Source of the DNA: JBBQSN01 sp963825505
Lineage (GTDB): Bacteria > Actinomycetota > Actinomycetes > Actinomycetales > CAWJMD01
Reading direction: 5' to 3'
Length of the DNA: 64,000 nt
Assembly (NCBI GenBank): GCA_963825505.1
Contig: CAWGTL010000024.1
Span: forward strand, 1-64,000
The stretch's first letter is position 1, and every line of letters starts with the position of its first letter. Made by a program: the position numbers and the translations under genes. Positions 62,409 through 64,000 of the stretch are shown piece after piece. Under the pieces are notes generated by a model that worked only from the letters and a program-made list of their open reading frames with translations, was not told the origin of the DNA and searched no databases.

Positions 62409-62825
62409 TCAAGCGCGGACCCGCGCGGCCATCTCCAGGTAGTGCACGTTGTGCATCAGGGCGAGGACGTTGCCGAACGGGTCGACGAACGAGGCGGTGA
62501 CGAAGCCCGGACCGCGCTCGGTGCGCGGCTCCAGCACGGTGGCGCCGCGCGCCAGCACGTCCTCGATCGCGGCGTCGAGGTCGTCGACCGCCCAGTTCAG
62601 CACCGCACCGGCGGGCGTCGTGGCGTCCGGGCCGTACGGCGACCAGCGCCGGTCGATGATGCCGAGCTCGAACTCGTGGTCCCCCACCCGGAACTCCACG
62701 TAGGCCGGCGGGCCCTCGAGCGGGCGGACGAAGTACGGCTCGATGCCGAGCAGGTCGGCGTACCAGCGCGACGCGGCGACCACGTCGTCGGCGAACAGGT
62801 TGAGGGTGGCGGGTCCACGGAGCAT
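62409..62825 (-). CDS. VOC-superfamily (glyoxalase/bleomycin-resistance-like) protein
   Basis: 138 residues. Paired beta-alpha-beta modules: LNLFADDVVAASRWYADLLGI, then FELGIIDRRW, and WAVDDLDAAIEDVLARGATVLEP with FVDPFGNVLALMH. The second half keeps the DPxGN turn. Metal ligands are not fully obvious. ATG 62825 has AGGAGGA upstream. Divergent from the WYL regulator with a palindrome between. Confidence 0.87.
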   Translation of the reverse strand: MLRGPATLNLFADDVVAASRWYADLLGIEPYFVRPLEGPPAYVEFRVGDHEFELGIIDRRWSPYGPDATTPAGAVLNWAVDDLDAAIEDVLARGATVLEPRTERGPGFVTASFVDPFGNVLALMHNVHYLEMAARVRA

Positions 62826-62889
62826 CGGGTCCTCCTCGGGAGCGGGGGTCGGCGGGTCCGACCTGCCTCACGACCCAGACAACCGGGTG

Positions 62890-62912
62890 AAGTGCTCACC
62901 GAATGATCACTT
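62890..62912. promoter_or_regulatory. Operator-like palindrome between VOC and WYL genes
   Basis: AAGTGCTCA (62890-62898), five bases, TGATCACTT (62904-62912): nine-base arms with one mismatch, in the 107-base divergent gap. Confidence 0.5.
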
Positions 62913-62932
62913 TCTCTGCGAACCTGGCAGGC

Positions 62933-63895
62933 ATGAGGGCGGATCGCCTGGTGGCCACGGTGCTGCTGCTGCAGACCCGAGGGCGGGTCACCGCGGCCGA
63001 GCTCGCGGCCGAGACCGAGGTGTCGGTCGCCACCGCGCGCCGCGACCTGGAGGCGCTGTCGTCGGCGGGCGTCCCGGTCTACCCGCAGCCCGGGCGCGGC
63101 GGAGGCTGGCAGCTCGTCGGCGGCGCCCGCACCGACCTCACGGGGCTGACCTCCGGCGAGGCGCAGGCGCTGTTCCTCCTGCTCGGCGCGGCGACGGCCG
63201 GCGGCGGCACCCGGCCCGAGACCGCCACGGCCGTGCGCAAGCTGCTGCGGGCCCTGCCCGCCACCTTCCGCACGGACGCGGAGCAGGCGGCCGCGGCCGT
63301 GCACGTCGACCCCGCGGGGTGGGGCGCGTCGGCACCGGTGGCCCTGGAGGTGCTGCGCTCGCTGCAGGAGGCGGTGGTGCGCCGCCGCGTGCTCGAGGTC
63401 GTGTACGCGCCCCGGTCGGGGGACGCGGGGACCCGCACGGTGGAGCCGCTGGGCCTGGTCGACAAGCGCGGCACCTGGTACCTCGTGGCGGCTACCCCGC
63501 GGGGCCGGCGCACCTTCCGGGTCGACCGCGTGCGGTCGATCCGGCCGACGGGCGAGGTGTTCGAGCCGCCGGCCGACCTCGACCTGGCCGCCGAGTGGCG
63601 CGTCACCGCCGCGGAGGTGGACGGCCACCGCTCGGCGGTGCGGGCGACGGTGCGGGTGCCGGCGCGGCTGCTGCCCGTCCTGCGCTCGCACTTCGGCACC
63701 TACCTCGACCAGGACGTCCCCGCTCCCGCCGGTCCGGAGGGGACCGTCACCGTGGGCGTGGGCGCGCACCTGGTGCGCGGCCTGGCCGAGCAGCTCGCCG
63801 GGTTCGGGGCGGCCGTCGAGGTGCTCGACCACCCCGGGGTGCGGGCCGAGCTCGCTGCGATCGGGGCCGAGCTGGTGCGGGCGCACGGCCCGTAG
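62933..63895 (+). CDS. WYL-domain transcriptional regulator (DeoR/YafY type)
   Basis: 320 residues. N-terminal helix-turn-helix (RVTAAELAAETEVSVATARRDLEALSSAGVPVY), then a WYL domain (GLVDKRGTWYLVAATPRGRRTFRVDRVRSI) and WCX C-terminus. WYL domains bind nucleic acids or second messengers. ATG 62933 was chosen because the helix-turn-helix starts there. The probable target is the divergent VOC gene. Confidence 0.9.
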   Translation: MRADRLVATVLLLQTRGRVTAAELAAETEVSVATARRDLEALSSAGVPVYPQPGRGGGWQLVGGARTDLTGLTSGEAQALFLLLGAATAGGGTRPETATAVRKLLRALPATFRTDAEQAAAAVHVDPAGWGASAPVALEVLRSLQEAVVRRRVLEVVYAPRSGDAGTRTVEPLGLVDKRGTWYLVAATPRGRRTFRVDRVRSIRPTGEVFEPPADLDLAAEWRVTAAEVDGHRSAVRATVRVPARLLPVLRSHFGTYLDQDVPAPAGPEGTVTVGVGAHLVRGLAEQLAGFGAAVEVLDHPGVRAELAAIGAELVRAHGP

Positions 63896-63898
63896 GGT
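63893..63898 (+). promoter_or_regulatory. -10 element overlapping a stop codon
   Basis: TAGGGT: its TAG is the WYL gene stop. Six bases later ATG 63905 begins the next gene, so the mRNA is likely leaderless. Confidence 0.55.
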
Positions 63899-63904
63899 CT
63901 GGTC

Positions 63905-64000
63905 ATGGCGCTCATCCACCAGGCGACCCTCACCCCCGGCAAGCTCGACCTGCTGCGCGCGTGGCTGCCCACCCGACCGTGGTTCCCCGCCGGCGCCGAG
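63905..64000 (+). CDS. Maltokinase N-terminal cap-like domain protein (5-prime part)
   Basis: First 32 residues only; the gene runs off the window. MALIHQATLTPGKLDLLRAWLPTRPWFPAGAE matches the N-terminal cap domain of maltokinase-related actinobacterial proteins. ATG 63905 is six bases after TAGGGT. Confidence 0.65.
   Translation, partial: MALIHQATLTPGKLDLLRAWLPTRPWFPAGAE

Overview
The window reads as a chromosomal segment next to the replication origin of a very GC-rich actinobacterium. Conserved gene order is the main evidence. rsmG-parA-parB comes first, followed by the cwlM-trxA-trxB-anti-sigma-sigM-murJ-DUF6049-NUDIX block with a divergent CCA-adding enzyme. Further right are PadR-ino1, a bifunctional penicillin-binding protein, rpsF-ssb-rpsR-rplI, a MATE transporter and dnaB. 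Streptomyces carries the same backbone in the same relative order. Mycobacteria have the same blocks but on both sides of oriC. Lineage within the actinobacteria is not certain; a non-mycolate, Frankineae/Geodermatophilales-like organism would fit (intein-free DnaB, cysteine-free S18, MurJ and its pseudokinase encoded separately).

Layout: 1-3137 is the chromosome-segregation module with three parS sites, two of them inside parA. 3188-7598 carries ddl, an aminotransferase, a 45-residue membrane peptide, a GNAT protein and the CwlM amidase homologue. 7624-17636 is one long leftward thioredoxin / sigma-M / envelope block whose genes mostly overlap by four bases. 17705-19207 is the CCA enzyme. 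19261-23557 is accessory: a DUF4190-type protein, an MFS transporter and a large membrane hydrolase whose ribosome-binding site is locked in a hairpin. 23710-28333 is a XylFGH-type sugar ABC importer with a ROK regulator. 28948-30738 is PadR-ino1 with a perfect palindromic operator. 30880-34779 is a CitAB/DcuSR-type two-component system divergent from a DctA carrier. 34995-37035 is a flotillin/NfeD pair. 37239-41221 is the penicillin-binding protein and a GT87-like protein. 41361-43015 is the S6-SSB-S18-L9 operon. 43196-47952 has a ketopantoate-reductase-like protein, an OsmC protein, MATE and dnaB, with a DnaA-box cluster in front of dnaB. 47986-64000 is mostly accessory: a secreted protein, an ankyrin protein, a heterodimeric ABC exporter, an APH-like kinase, a YCII protein, a three-gene PEP-utilising-enzyme operon, TetR-RidA, small proteins, a DrrAB-type exporter, MFS, VOC, WYL and a partial maltokinase-cap protein.

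Three otherwise conserved genes (DUF6049, ino1 and the penicillin-binding protein) each carry a net +1 frameshift. ino1 is normally needed for inositol and mycothiol synthesis, so base-level assembly errors are a serious possibility. Regulation appears compact: many genes start 5-7 bases after a TANNNT-like hexamer (leaderless mRNAs), and thirteen gene pairs are coupled by RTGA overlaps. I see no tRNA, rRNA, CRISPR array, insertion sequence or prophage. The window contains no overt mobile cassette; the most unusual items are the asymmetric ABC exporter, the membrane hydrolase with its sequestered ribosome-binding site, the DnaA boxes at dnaB, the PEP-utilising operon, and several perfect palindromes.
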